DNA of 64,000 nucleotides from Streptomyces massasporeus. GTDB lineage: Bacteria; Actinomycetota; Actinomycetes; Streptomycetales; Streptomycetaceae. Position 1 is the first letter of the stretch. Each line of letters opens with the position of its first letter. The notes under the pieces were generated by a model, which had not been told where the DNA came from, did not search any database, and saw only the letters and a program-made list of their open reading frames with translations. The stretch is taken from assembly GCF_014648995.1 (NCBI RefSeq), contig NZ_BMSE01000001.1, forward strand, positions 310,001 through 374,000, in the 5' to 3' direction. Both the position numbers and the translations under genes were made by a program. This document shows positions 53,774-63,199 of the stretch, piece after piece.

Positions 53774-55117
53774 TCACGACCGGCAGGCCTTGATCAGCGT
53801 CGCCACCTCCTGGGAGACGGCCGTGGCGAACAGACCGAGGTCGGGGACCGCCTCGCCGTCGGCGACGAGGCCGTAGTGGACGCTCCCCCGGTACGTCGAG
53901 ACCGCGACGGCCAGGGAGTGGCCGGGGGCCAGCGGGGCGAAGGGGAAGACGGCGGTGAGCGGGTGTCCGCCGAGCTTCAGGCCGAGGCTCGGCAGGGGCA
54001 CGCTGGTCACCAGGAGGTCGAACCAGAGCCGGGCCGCCTGGCCGACCAGTGGGCCGCCGAGCCGGTGGGCGAAGGCGGGGACGTGGTCGGCGAGCAGGGC
54101 GACGGCGCCCGCGCCCCGGTTGGGGCCGGCGTCCTTGTTGCGGTCCATCGCGTCCCGGACCGAGGCCAGTCGGGCCAGCGGGTCCGGGTCGTCCACCGGA
54201 AGCCGCATCAAGTACCCGGAGAGCCGGTTGCCCTGCGGGTACGCGGTGCGCGGGCGACGCTTGGAGACGGGGATCAGGGCGCGTGGCGCGACGCCCTGGC
54301 TGCCGTCGCCGCGCTCGTCGAGCCAGCGGCGCAGGGCGCCTGCGACGACCGCGATGAGGACGTCGTTGACGGTGCCGCCGACGGTCTTGCGGACGCGGTG
54401 CACGTCGTCGAGGTCGAGCACCACTCCGGCGGTGCGGCGGGTGCCGCTCGGCTCGCAGGTGAGCGCGGGGGTGGAGCGCACGTCGAGGGAGGAGCGGGCG
54501 ACGGAGGCGCCGATGTCCAGGGCGCGGCTCATGTCGGACAGGGCGCCGCGCATCAGCCCGGGCAGGTCCCGCACGTCCGGCACCAGAGGGCGGGAGGCCG
54601 CGGCGGGTCGGGGTCGGGGGGCGGGCATGTCCATCGGGTCCATGACGCCCGCGGCGAGGGTCAGCGCCCGCAGCCCGTCGGCCAGGGCGTGGTGGAACTT
54701 GAACAGGACGGCGAAGCAGACACCGTCCTCGCCGGGCAGGACGTGGGCCTCCCAGGGCGGCCGGTCGCGCTCCAGGGGGCGCTCCATGAGACGGCCCGCG
54801 ACCGTGTGGAAGTCGGCGGTCGGCGCGTGCAGCCGCACATGGTTCAGGGGGTCGAAGTCCGGGTCCGCCTCGCGGGCGGCACCGCCGAAGGCGAGCGGGC
54901 GGCGCAGGGCCGAGGGCAGCGGCTGCCACACGTCGCGGATGCGCATCCGCAGTCCGGGGACACCGGCGGCCCGGGCCGCGAGCAGGTCCGCCGCGTGGGC
55001 GCCCGCGGCGGGCGAGTGGGCCGAGAAGATCCCTAGCGCGCCGAGGTGCATCGGGTGTTCGGCGGACTCGATGTTCCAGAACGCCAGGTCGAGAGGAGCG
55101 AGCAGATCAGCAGTCAA
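53774..55117 (-). CDS. Wax ester synthase / acyl-CoA:diacylglycerol acyltransferase (WS/DGAT)
   Basis: The 447-residue bifunctional acyltransferase makes triacylglycerol storage lipid (and possibly wax ester) at the membrane. The catalytic HHxxxDG is FHHALADG at 142-148. PLDLAFWNIESAEHPMHLGAL at the N-terminus and GNRLSGYLMRLPV, VTSVPLPSLGLKLGG are family landmarks. It resembles S. coelicolor SCO0958 from memory. ATG 55117 is the start; the upstream spacer ends at a strong hairpin. Confidence 0.92.
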   Translation of the reverse strand: MTADLLAPLDLAFWNIESAEHPMHLGALGIFSAHSPAAGAHAADLLAARAAGVPGLRMRIRDVWQPLPSALRRPLAFGGAAREADPDFDPLNHVRLHAPTADFHTVAGRLMERPLERDRPPWEAHVLPGEDGVCFAVLFKFHHALADGLRALTLAAGVMDPMDMPAPRPRPAAASRPLVPDVRDLPGLMRGALSDMSRALDIGASVARSSLDVRSTPALTCEPSGTRRTAGVVLDLDDVHRVRKTVGGTVNDVLIAVVAGALRRWLDERGDGSQGVAPRALIPVSKRRPRTAYPQGNRLSGYLMRLPVDDPDPLARLASVRDAMDRNKDAGPNRGAGAVALLADHVPAFAHRLGGPLVGQAARLWFDLLVTSVPLPSLGLKLGGHPLTAVFPFAPLAPGHSLAVAVSTYRGSVHYGLVADGEAVPDLGLFATAVSQEVATLIKACRS

Positions 55118-55214
55118 GGCCTTGCCTCGCGTCGACGACGGGTGGGTCAGCAGTCAACCGCCCCCAGCCGATTACGGTCAAGTACGATCACGCTACGTAC
55201 AGTTAACAGCAGAT

Positions 55215-55249
55215 TAAGTCCCGCCCCGTCGAAAGGGGGGCGGGACTTA
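55215..55249 (-). terminator. Perfect hairpin terminator of the GH2 gene
   Basis: TAAGTCCCGCCCC (55215-55227) and its exact reverse complement (55237-55249) form a 13-bp stem with a 9-nt loop. It lies 15 bp beyond the GH2 stop in the minus direction. Confidence 0.88.
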
Positions 55250-55263
55250 TGGTGCATGTGGGG

Positions 55264-57882
55264 TCAGTTCAGCACAGGTTGCGCCGCCGGGCACCCCGTG
55301 GGAGTCACCCGGGAGGCGTCACGGATCAACGCCTCGTGCGCGGCCTTCAGCTTCGACGTGTCGGGTTTCAGCACCGCGCGGTCATAGGTGAGGAAGCCGT
55401 TGAGCTCACCCTCGACGTCCGCGATCTGGGTGTACACGGCCCCGTTGCTCCCCTTGCAGACCAGCGCCCGGACCTCGTCCAGCTTCGTCAGATAGTCCTC
55501 GGTGTAGGTGGCGGGGTCGACGTCGATATAGGACTGCTGCACCGACCAGGCATGGCCGGGTACCGCGAGGCCCAGGCCGCCGTACTCGCCGCTGACCAGG
55601 GCGCGCTCGCCGTCCGGGCGGGGCGGCAGGGCGGGGCTGGGGTAGCCGTGCTCGTCCATCAGGTCGCCGGTGCCGCCGTCGGCACCGAGGTTCAGCCCGG
55701 ACTGGTTGTTGACCAGCCGGGTCGGGTCCCAGGCCTTGGCCTGCTCGGCGACCCGGCCCACGTCGTACTGGCCCCAGCCCTCGTTGAAGGTCACCCACAT
55801 GACGACCGACGGGCTGCTGACGTGCTCGTCGATCATCTCCTTCATCTCGCGCTCGTAGCGGGCGCGGGAGGCGGCACCCGGGTCCACCCCGGCCGTCATC
55901 GCGGGCATGTCCTGCCACACCAGCAGCCCGAGCCGGTCGGCCCAGTAGAACCAGCGGTCCGGCTCGACCTTGATGTGCTTGCGGACGGAGTTGAAGCCGA
56001 GCCGCTTGTGGGCCTTCAGGTCATGGGCGAGGGCCTCGTCGGTGGGCGCGGTGTGCAGGCCGTCGGGCCAGAAGCCCTGGTCGAGGGTGGCCATCATGAA
56101 GACCGGCTTGCCGTTGAGGACCGTGCGCGGCACGCCGCCGATCTTCTCGACGGCGATCGAGCGCATCCCGAAGTAGCTGCCGACCCGGTCGGCGCGGGTC
56201 TTCACCTCCAGGCGGTAGAGGAAGGGGTCGTCGGGTGACCACAGGTGCGCGTCGTGGACGGTGAGGGTCAGCGGCCGGCCGGTGCGGCCGCTCGCCGTGG
56301 CCACCTTGCGCCGACCGTCGTACGCCGTCGCCGTGATGGGTACGCCGTCCCGGACACCCCGGGCCTCCACGGTCAGCTTCTCGCCGGCCACGTCCGGAGT
56401 GAGCTTGAGGGAGTCCACGTGGTCGCGGGCCACCGGCTCCATCCAGACCGTCTGCCAGATGCCGGAGGACGGGGTGTACCAGATGCCGCTGGGGTCCAGG
56501 CGCTGCTTGCCGAGCGGCGGGTTCTCACCGGACGCCGCGTCGGTCGGGTCGTACACGCCGACGATCAGTTCCTGGGTGCGGCCGGGCTTCAGCGCGTCGG
56601 TGATGTCGGCGGCGAACTTGTCGTAGCCGCCCTCGTGCGTGGCGACCTTCGTGCCGTTGACGTAGACCTCGGAGCGCCAGTCGACGGCGCCGAAGTTGAG
56701 CTTGAGCCGCTTGCCGGAGCCGATGTCCCAGCCGGCCGGGACCGTGAAGGTGCGGCGGTACCACATGCGGTCCTCGTGCCGTTCGATGCCGGAGAGCTGC
56801 GACTCCACCGGGTACGGGACGAGGATGCGCTCCTTCAGCGTCTTCCCGACGGGCGGCTGTTCGCCCGGCTCGGCGGCGGCGAACTGCCAGCGGCCGTTGA
56901 GAGTGCGCCAGGCGGCCCGGGTCAGCTGGGGCCGCGGGTACTCGGGGTGGGCGTTGTCCGGTCCCACCTCGTCGGCCCAGCGGGTGCGCAGCTGGTGCGT
57001 CGAGTGATTGGGGCCGCTGGTCCAGAAGGCTTTGACAACGTTGCCTTCGGTGTCGGCGAGACCGCCCTCGCCGTCGTAGCGGAGGTCTGCCGTGCCGCGG
57101 GCCGTGCCGGTCTTGTTGCCGACGACCGGCTCGTCGAGCGCGACGAGGAGCGAGGTGGGGTCGGACGGGTCGACCCGGGCGGCGCCCAGGGGCCATGCGG
57201 CGCCGCCGATCACGGCGTCGAGGTGGTCGGTGAAGCCCGCCGGGGGTGCGGCGAGGGGCTGGGCGAAGTCGAGCTTCAGGGTGCGGCCGGTGGCCTGGAC
57301 CGTGGCCGCGAGGGCTCCGTCGTAGTCGAAGCCGTCCGGGAGGCGGAACGCCGACTGCGGTACGGGTTCCTTGGCGGCGCCCGGCCGGGTCCAGCGCAGG
57401 TGGAGGTTGGAGCCGCCGTAGTGCTCGAAGTACTCGACCTTGATGTCGTGGGCGCGGCCGGCGGTCAGGTCGACGGGCCGGGACGTCTGCTCGCGGTCCC
57501 AGTCGTCGACCCAGTGGTCGATGGCGAGCTGTCCGTCGATCCAGAGGCGGAAGCCGTTGTCGCCGGCGATCGAGAAGGTGTGGGAGCCGGTCGTCTCCGG
57601 GACGATCTTGCCGGTCCAGCGGACACTGACGTCGTCGGAGCGTCCGGTGGTGAAGTTCAGGCGCGGCTCCAGGTTGTCGAAGTCGAGGTCCTGGTCGAAC
57701 GTGGTCGCCTTGAGGGTGTGGAAGTCGAAGGCGCCGGGGGCGGACTGGGTGTAGTACTCGCCCTTGAGGCCGTGGATCTCGGCGGGGTCGTCCGCCAGGG
57801 CGGGTACCGCGGCCAGGCCGGTGAGGGCGAGGAGTGCGGAGAGCACTAACGCGAGGCGGCTTCTGAGGCGTCGGGGACGCAC
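55264..57882 (-). CDS. Secreted GH2 glycosidase with N-terminal PA14 domain
   Basis: The 872-residue exported enzyme has a signal peptide (about 1-30, ends VPALADDP) and a PA14 carbohydrate-binding domain (about 35-175; GLKGEYYTQS, WTGKIVPETTGSHTFSI, FRLWIDGQLAIDHW). GH2 sugar-binding, Ig-like and TIM-barrel domains follow. The acid/base is in MWVTFNEGWGQYD and the nucleophile candidate in LVSGEYGGLG. GH2 covers beta-galactosidase, beta-mannosidase and beta-glucuronidase, so linkage is not decided. GTG 57882 has GGAGG just upstream. It is regulated alone by a LacI-type operator at 57891-57908. Confidence 0.88.
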   Translation of the reverse strand: MRPRRLRSRLALVLSALLALTGLAAVPALADDPAEIHGLKGEYYTQSAPGAFDFHTLKATTFDQDLDFDNLEPRLNFTTGRSDDVSVRWTGKIVPETTGSHTFSIAGDNGFRLWIDGQLAIDHWVDDWDREQTSRPVDLTAGRAHDIKVEYFEHYGGSNLHLRWTRPGAAKEPVPQSAFRLPDGFDYDGALAATVQATGRTLKLDFAQPLAAPPAGFTDHLDAVIGGAAWPLGAARVDPSDPTSLLVALDEPVVGNKTGTARGTADLRYDGEGGLADTEGNVVKAFWTSGPNHSTHQLRTRWADEVGPDNAHPEYPRPQLTRAAWRTLNGRWQFAAAEPGEQPPVGKTLKERILVPYPVESQLSGIERHEDRMWYRRTFTVPAGWDIGSGKRLKLNFGAVDWRSEVYVNGTKVATHEGGYDKFAADITDALKPGRTQELIVGVYDPTDAASGENPPLGKQRLDPSGIWYTPSSGIWQTVWMEPVARDHVDSLKLTPDVAGEKLTVEARGVRDGVPITATAYDGRRKVATASGRTGRPLTLTVHDAHLWSPDDPFLYRLEVKTRADRVGSYFGMRSIAVEKIGGVPRTVLNGKPVFMMATLDQGFWPDGLHTAPTDEALAHDLKAHKRLGFNSVRKHIKVEPDRWFYWADRLGLLVWQDMPAMTAGVDPGAASRARYEREMKEMIDEHVSSPSVVMWVTFNEGWGQYDVGRVAEQAKAWDPTRLVNNQSGLNLGADGGTGDLMDEHGYPSPALPPRPDGERALVSGEYGGLGLAVPGHAWSVQQSYIDVDPATYTEDYLTKLDEVRALVCKGSNGAVYTQIADVEGELNGFLTYDRAVLKPDTSKLKAAHEALIRDASRVTPTGCPAAQPVLN

Positions 57883-57890
57883 GGAACCTC

Positions 57891-57908
57891 CATGCCAACG
57901 TTGTCATG
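57891..57908. promoter_or_regulatory. LacI-type operator overlapping the GH2 ribosome site region
   Basis: CATGCCAACGTTGTCATG is an 18-bp palindrome around AACGTT with one mismatched pair. It matches the TGnCAACGTTGnCA form of LacI/GalR sites. It lies 8 bp before the GTG start of the GH2 gene, so repressor binding would block transcription. It is unlike the GCGC-centred sites of the LacI regulator at 46212. Confidence 0.7.
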
Positions 57909-57982
57909 TACAGGAGGTGGCATGACAGCACGGATTCCGCTCTTCGTCCATAGGCAGGACAAAGTCCCGGGGCCGCCCCGCG

Positions 57983-59203
57983 TCAGGTGACCAACTGCCC
58001 CTTCCCGAGGGCGATGACCCCGGCCTTGGAGACCGTGTACAGCTCCGCGTCCCGCTCCGGGTTGACGCCGATGGTCGCGCCCGGCGGCACCTCGACGTTC
58101 TTGTCGAGAACGGCGCCGCGCACCACCGCTCCCCGGCCGATGTGCACGTTGTCGTGCAGCACCGAGCCCTGCACCACGGCCCCCGGGTCGACGAGCACAC
58201 CCGGCGACAGCACGGACCGCGTGACCTGTCCGCGCACCAGGCAACCGGCGCTGATGATCGACTCGCTGGCGATGCCGCCGGCGTTGAAGCGGGCCGGCGA
58301 GAGCTGGTACGAGTGCGTGTAGATGGGCCAGCTGCGGTTGTACAGGTTGAAGGCGGGGCGCTCGGCGATCAGGTCCATGTGGGCCTCGTAGTAGGCGTCC
58401 AGCGTGCCGACGTCCCGCCAGTAGCCCTGGTCGCGGGTGGTCTCGCCGGGCACGTGGTTGGCGCTGAAGTCGTACAGCGCGGCCTCGCCCCGGTCGGTGA
58501 GCTGGGGCAGGATCGAGCCGCCCATGTCGTGCACGGAGGACTCGTCCTCCGCGTCCCGCTTCAGCGCCTCGATGAGGGCCTTGGTGGTGAAGATGTAGTT
58601 GCCCATCGAGGCGAAGATGGAGTTGGGATCGTCCGCCAGCCCGGGCGGGGCCGAGGGCTTCTCCAGGAAGCGCTCCACCGTCTGGCCGTCCGAGCCCGGC
58701 GTGATCACCCCGAAGGACGAGGACTCGGTGCGCGGCACCCGGATCCCGGCGACCGTCACGCCCGCGCCGCTCTCGATGTGCTGGTCGAGCATCTGGCGCG
58801 GGTCCATGCGGTAGACGTGGTCGGCGCCGAAGACGGCGACGTACTCGGGGCGCTCGTCGTAGATCAGGTTCAGCGACTGCAGGATCGCGTCGGCACTGCC
58901 CAGATACCAGCGCGGGCCGAGGCGCTGCTGGGCGGGCACGGGCGTCACGTAGTTGCCCAGCAGGTTGGACATCCGCCAGGTGGTCGTGATGTGCCGGTCA
59001 AGCGAGTGCGACTTGTACTGCGTCAGGACGCAGATGCGCAGGACACCGGCGTTGACGAGGTTGGACAGGACGAAGTCGACCAGGCGGTACGTACCGCCGA
59101 AGGTCACCGCCGGTTTGGCACGGTCGGCGGTCAGGGGCATCAGTCGTTTGCCCTCGCCGCCCGCCAGCACGATCCCCAGGACCGAAGGACCACCACCACG
59201 CAT
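57983..59203 (-). CDS. glgC: Glucose-1-phosphate adenylyltransferase (ADP-glucose pyrophosphorylase)
   Basis: This enzyme makes ADP-glucose from glucose-1-phosphate and ATP for glycogen/trehalose-type alpha-glucan synthesis. The 406-residue protein has the nucleotide-binding [11 protein letters not shown] (15-25) and [10 protein letters not shown]. Family motifs [22 protein letters not shown] and [17 protein letters not shown] are followed by a left-handed beta-helix ([17 protein letters not shown]...). ATG 59203 with GAGGGGAG upstream is preferred to an in-frame GTG five codons earlier. It lies 51 bp after glgA, on the same strand. Confidence 0.95.
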   Translation of the reverse strand: MRGGGPSVLGIVLAGGEGKRLMPLTADRAKPAVTFGGTYRLVDFVLSNLVNAGVLRICVLTQYKSHSLDRHITTTWRMSNLLGNYVTPVPAQQRLGPRWYLGSADAILQSLNLIYDERPEYVAVFGADHVYRMDPRQMLDQHIESGAGVTVAGIRVPRTESSSFGVITPGSDGQTVERFLEKPSAPPGLADDPNSIFASMGNYIFTTKALIEALKRDAEDESSVHDMGGSILPQLTDRGEAALYDFSANHVPGETTRDQGYWRDVGTLDAYYEAHMDLIAERPAFNLYNRSWPIYTHSYQLSPARFNAGGIASESIISAGCLVRGQVTRSVLSPGVLVDPGAVVQGSVLHDNVHIGRGAVVRGAVLDKNVEVPPGATIGVNPERDAELYTVSKAGVIALGKGQLVT

Positions 59204-59254
59204 GGCCGCTCCCCTCACGCCGATTTCCCGATGCCTGCCCCTGAGCAGTACCCA

Positions 59255-60406
59255 CTAAGCCTGTTTGACGATCTCCTCATAGAGCCGGACCGTGCGGCGG
59301 GCCACCGCGTCCCAGCCGAAATCGCCGACCGCGCGCTCCCGCCCGGCCTCGCCCATCCGCCCGGCGGCCTCCGGATCACCCAGAACCGTGTCCATGGCCC
59401 GGGCGAGACCCGCCTCGAAATCGTCGCCGGGCGGGACCAGCAGCCCGGTGGTGCCGTCGTCCACGACCTCGGGGATGCCGCCGACCGCCGAGGCCACCAC
59501 GGGGGTGCCGCAGGCCATCGCCTCCAGGTTCACGATGCCGAGCGGCTCGTACACCGAGGGGCAGACGAACAGGGCGGCGTGCGTCAGGAGCTGGATCACC
59601 TCCGGGCGCGGCAGCATCTTCGGTATCCAGAACACGCCGTCGCGGACCCCGCTCAGCTCCCCGAACAGCTCGCGGAACTCCTGGTCGATCTCCGGCGTGT
59701 CCGGGGCTCCCGCGCACAGCACGACCTGCGCGGCCGGGTCGATGTCCCGCACCGCGCGCAGCAGGTGGGGCACGCCCTTCTGCCGGGTGATACGCCCGAC
59801 GAACAGCACGAACGGGCGGGAGCGGTCGAGCCCGATCCGCTCCAGGGCGTCCGTGCCGTGGTCGGGCCGGTAGAGGGCGGTGTCGATGCCGTTGTGCACG
59901 ACGTGGACCCGCTCGGGGTCCAGCGCCGGGTAGCAGGCCAGGATGTCCTCGCGCATGGCTCCGGAGACTGCGACCACCGCGTCGGCGGCCTCGATCGCGG
60001 TGCGTTCGGCCCAGCTGGACAGTTCGTAGCCGCCGCCGAGCTGCTCGGCCTTCCAGGGGCGCAGCGGCTCCAGGGAGTGCGCGGTCATCACATGCGGGAT
60101 GCCGTACAGCATCTTGGCGAGGTGGCCGCCGAGGTTGGCGTACCAGGTGTGGGAGTGGACCAGCTCGCGGCCCTCCAGGGCGGCGGCCATGGCGAGGTCG
60201 ACGGAGAAGGTGCGCAGCGCGTCGTTGGTGCCGTCGAGCGCGGACCAGGGGCGGTGGCGCCGCACGCCGTCGGCGCGGCCCTCGCCCCAGCAGTGCACGT
60301 CCAGGTCGACGAGCGGTCTGAGCTCGCGGGCGAGGAACTCCACATGGACGCCCGCACCGCCGTAGACATCCGGCGGGTACTCCCGGGTCAGCAGTCCCAC
60401 TCGCAC
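59255..60406 (-). CDS. glgA: GT4 alpha-glucan synthase, GlgA/GlgM (maltose-1-phosphate synthase) type
   Basis: The 383-residue GT-B glycosyltransferase has VGLLTREYPPDVYGGAGVHV, HSHTWYANLGGHLAKM, VHNGIDTALYRP, VLFVGRITRQKG, CPSVYEPLGIVNLEAMACG (E-x7-E) and ETTG-like DDGTTGLLVPPGD. It is shorter than classical GT5 GlgA and of the actinobacterial GT4 type. That type was shown in mycobacteria to make maltose-1-phosphate from ADP-glucose and glucose-1-phosphate. GTG 60406 has GGGAG six bases upstream, whereas a TTG two codons earlier touches that site; so GTG is chosen. Confidence 0.92.
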   Translation of the reverse strand: MRVGLLTREYPPDVYGGAGVHVEFLARELRPLVDLDVHCWGEGRADGVRRHRPWSALDGTNDALRTFSVDLAMAAALEGRELVHSHTWYANLGGHLAKMLYGIPHVMTAHSLEPLRPWKAEQLGGGYELSSWAERTAIEAADAVVAVSGAMREDILACYPALDPERVHVVHNGIDTALYRPDHGTDALERIGLDRSRPFVLFVGRITRQKGVPHLLRAVRDIDPAAQVVLCAGAPDTPEIDQEFRELFGELSGVRDGVFWIPKMLPRPEVIQLLTHAALFVCPSVYEPLGIVNLEAMACGTPVVASAVGGIPEVVDDGTTGLLVPPGDDFEAGLARAMDTVLGDPEAAGRMGEAGRERAVGDFGWDAVARRTVRLYEEIVKQA

Positions 60407-60445
60407 CCGCAACTCCCTGCTCTCAGCGGCCGTTCCCTTTCATGG

Positions 60446-61183
60446 TCACCCAGAAGGGGCGCGTGGGGAAGAGCGGGGCGGCCGTGTGAAGCAACAGTCG
60501 CCGCAGACGCCCCCGCCGGGCACCCGGTAGTACAGGCAGCAGCTGCGACGCCGGAAGGCGGTGCCTTCGAGGGTCCCGGCGCCGGTGAGCAGGGGGTGGG
60601 CGAGGAGTTCCGCGGCCAGGGAGCGGGCCCGGGCGGCGACGTCCGGACGGCCGTGCCGCCGGGCCCAGCGGTCCAGTTCCCGGGCGGCGCCGGCCAGCGC
60701 GGAGGCGGCGTTGCCCCGCAGCAGGCCCGGGGGGAGGCGGTGGTGGGCGCGCAGCGACGCCGCAAGCGGGACGAGGTGGCCGTGCAGGACGACGTCCGCG
60801 AGGGCCGCAGCGTCCTCCGGGAGGGGCCGTACGTCCGTGAGCCACAGGTCGTCGGGGGCGCTGCCGTCGGCGTCCCAGCGCAGCAGCCGGGCGTCGAGGT
60901 CGGGGACGCCGCCGTAGAGCGCGGCACAGCCGAGGGCGATCGACCAGAGTCGGGCCGCGAGTCCCTGGTGGGTGACGGACGCGGCGACACGCGACTCCGG
61001 GACCCGCAGGGCGGTCGCGACCTTTCGCACGCGAAAAATCAGAGGATTTACCGATACATCCGGTGCCACTGGGGCGTAGGCCTGTGCGAGAGTGGGAAGA
61101 GACCCGGCCGATGCTCCTTCCGTGCGCAGCACGAAGAAGCCGGCGAGCGGGCGGAGCGCGGCAAGGTCGGGGTCGAGGTCCAC
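60446..61183 (-). CDS. (2Fe-2S)-binding, FhuF-like protein
   Basis: The protein of about 245 residues ends in the FhuF-type cluster motif: CCLYYRVPGGGVCGDCCF, a CC-x10-C-x2-C arrangement. FhuF relatives reduce ferric siderophore complexes in the cytoplasm. The alpha-helical body (RLWSIALGCAALYGGVPDLDARLLRWD) fits. The start is uncertain: GTG 61183 gives VDLDPDLAALRPLAGFF, while a TTG at 61201 is the alternative; neither has a good ribosome site. No siderophore genes are nearby. Confidence 0.8.
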   Translation of the reverse strand: MDLDPDLAALRPLAGFFVLRTEGASAGSLPTLAQAYAPVAPDVSVNPLIFRVRKVATALRVPESRVAASVTHQGLAARLWSIALGCAALYGGVPDLDARLLRWDADGSAPDDLWLTDVRPLPEDAAALADVVLHGHLVPLAASLRAHHRLPPGLLRGNAASALAGAARELDRWARRHGRPDVAARARSLAAELLAHPLLTGAGTLEGTAFRRRSCCLYYRVPGGGVCGDCCFTRPPRSSPRAPSG

Positions 61184-61411
61184 GAAGAGCAGTAGTACCA
61201 AGGCCCCTAAGGGATGCGACCCGGTGGCCCCCGACCGGACTCGCCCACCCTGGGGATGATGGGGGTCCCCTCGTACTCCATCGGCAGTAGGACCCAATGA
61301 GTGCTCAGGGACGACGACGGGAAGACCTGGACACGGCAGGGTGTTGGTCATGAAAGCCCACCTTTCGCCGCGCCGGGCCGAGCGCCCCCGCCTGACGCAG
61401 AGGATCAGCCG

Positions 61412-63199
61412 ATGAGCGCCCTCGCGTTGTCCGTCCTGCTGTCCCTCGTCTCCGCGTTCGCCTACGCGGGCGGGGCGATCGTGCAGGAGCGGGTGGCGGA
61501 GTCCTCGCCGGGCGAGCAGTACGCGCCGCTGCGGCGGCCGGGCTGGTGGGCGGCTGTCGCGCTGAACGGCCTCGGTGGGCTGCTGCACGTGGTGGCGCTG
61601 GCGTACGGGCCGCTGAGTCTGGTGCAGCCGCTCGGCGCGCTGACCATCGTGGTGGCCCTGCCCATGGCGGCGCTGTTCGTCGGGCGCAAGGCCGGTGCCA
61701 CGGCCTGGCGGGGCGCGATCATGGCGACGGTCGGGCTCGCCGGTCTGCTGTCCCTGGTCGCCGCGTCCGACGCGCAGTCCCTGAACACGGCGGAGCGGGT
61801 GGCCGTCGCCGTCGTCACGGCCGGTGTGGTCGTGGCGCTGATGATCGCCGCCCGGGCGGCGCACCGGCACCCGGCGGTCCGCAGCATGCTGCTGGCGACC
61901 GCCTCCGGTATCGCGTTCGGCATGTCCTCGGTGTTCACCAAGACCGTCGCGGTCGACTGGACCGGCGGTGTGTCGGCGGCGGACGTGCCGTCCCTCGCCG
62001 TGATCGGCGTCCTCGCCACGGCCGGCATGCTGCTGTCGCAGGCCTCCTACCGGGGCGCCGGCCTCGCGGCCCCGCTGGCGACGCTGACGGTCGTGAACCC
62101 GGTGGTGGCGGCCGCGGTCGGCATCACGATGTTCGGAGAAACCTTCCGCTACGGCACGGCGGGCACGGCGCTCGCGCTGAGCTGCGGCGTGGTGGCCGCG
62201 GGCGGCCTGATCCTGCTGACGACGGAGCGGCTCACGCACGGGCAGCCGGACGCGGTTCCCGCCGGATCCACGGAGGCACCGAGCGGGCCGGGTGCGCGGG
62301 CCCTGGCGGCCGAAGACCCCCGCCCGGTGCCGGAGCGGACGGGCCGGGCCGGTCTGCCCGGGCCGGTGGGTGGCCCGGAGGGCACGGGCGACGTCCCCGA
62401 GCGGGTCCCTGCCGGGGCGCGGGCCGGGCTCACCGGAGGGCGGCTGCTCGTGGAGGACGTGCGGACGCCCGCGGCCACGGCGGCGGTCCTCGTGCCGGGG
62501 CGCGACACACCGGCCGTGGTGCTCGTGCCGAGGCCGCAGGAAACGACGACCGTACGCGTACCGGAGCCGGCGACAGCGGGCGCTGTGCACGCGTCCGGAG
62601 CGGACGCCCCGGCCGCGGTGCTCGAGCCGAGGCCGCAGGAAACGACGACCGTGCGCGTACCGGTGCCGGCGACAGCGGGCGCTGTGCACGCGTCCGGAGC
62701 GGACGCCCCGGCCGCGGTGCTCGAGCCGAGGCCGCAGGAAACGACGACCGTGCGCGTACCGGTGCCGGATACCCCGGCCGCCGTACTGTCGCCACAGCCG
62801 GCAGCGACGGCGGCGGTGCTCGCCTCTGGAGCGGCGGACGCACCGGCAGCGGTGATCGTGCCGGGGCCGCAGGCGACAGCTGCCGTCCCCGCGCCGGATT
62901 CATCGGCCGCCGCGTCGGGGCCGAGGGGTGCGGCGGACGTGCTCGCGCCGGAGCCGATGGCGGCGGCGGCGACGGCGGCGGCGGCCCCCGTGGGTCTACC
63001 GGACACACCGGCCGCGGTGCACCTGCCAGGGCCCGAGACAACGGCGGCTGCCGGAGCGGAGACCCCGTACGAGAACGGGGAATCGTCGGTGGCGGCGGCC
63101 TCCGGCGACGATCGCCCGCTCTCCTACGTGCCCTTCTACGGCATCCCGTACGTCCCGTTGCCCGTGATCGACCGCCACCGCATGCGGGTCAGATCCTGA
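61412..63199 (+). CDS. DMT/EamA-type membrane transporter with long repetitive C-terminal tail
   Basis: The 595-residue protein has about nine or ten hydrophobic helices in the first 280 residues (SALALSVLLSLVSAFAYAGG, VQPLGALTIVVALPMAALF, ...GTALALSCGVVAAGGLILL), typical of the DMT superfamily. From about residue 285 a 310-residue Ala/Pro/Thr-rich tail follows, containing near-perfect 33-residue repeats (residues about 374-453). The end SYVPFYGIPYVPLPVIDRHRMRV is distinctive. The tail is probably cytoplasmic or, if the last helix count differs, extracellular. Substrate unknown. Its 3' end overlaps the convergent M23 gene by 11 bp. Confidence 0.85.
   Translation: MSALALSVLLSLVSAFAYAGGAIVQERVAESSPGEQYAPLRRPGWWAAVALNGLGGLLHVVALAYGPLSLVQPLGALTIVVALPMAALFVGRKAGATAWRGAIMATVGLAGLLSLVAASDAQSLNTAERVAVAVVTAGVVVALMIAARAAHRHPAVRSMLLATASGIAFGMSSVFTKTVAVDWTGGVSAADVPSLAVIGVLATAGMLLSQASYRGAGLAAPLATLTVVNPVVAAAVGITMFGETFRYGTAGTALALSCGVVAAGGLILLTTERLTHGQPDAVPAGSTEAPSGPGARALAAEDPRPVPERTGRAGLPGPVGGPEGTGDVPERVPAGARAGLTGGRLLVEDVRTPAATAAVLVPGRDTPAVVLVPRPQETTTVRVPEPATAGAVHASGADAPAAVLEPRPQETTTVRVPVPATAGAVHASGADAPAAVLEPRPQETTTVRVPVPDTPAAVLSPQPAATAAVLASGAADAPAAVIVPGPQATAAVPAPDSSAAASGPRGAADVLAPEPMAAAATAAAAPVGLPDTPAAVHLPGPETTAAAGAETPYENGESSVAAASGDDRPLSYVPFYGIPYVPLPVIDRHRMRVRS
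62504..62770 (+). repeat. 99-bp tandem repeat in the transporter tail
   Basis: Copies begin at 62531, 62630 and 62729, exactly 99 bp apart, with a partial copy at each end. Each encodes a 33-residue unit starting PRPQETTTVRVP and ending APAAVLE. Copies are nearly identical at the DNA level, so recent duplication or homogenisation is likely. Confidence 0.9.

Noticed and set aside
58142..61195. 1017-codon plus-strand open frame opposite glgC, glgA and the FhuF-like gene
   Set aside because: Antisense to three well-supported genes; codon-bias artefact.
62504..62770. Possible CRISPR-like array
   Set aside because: The units are contiguous 99-bp tandem copies without unique spacers and are in frame within a protein-coding tail.
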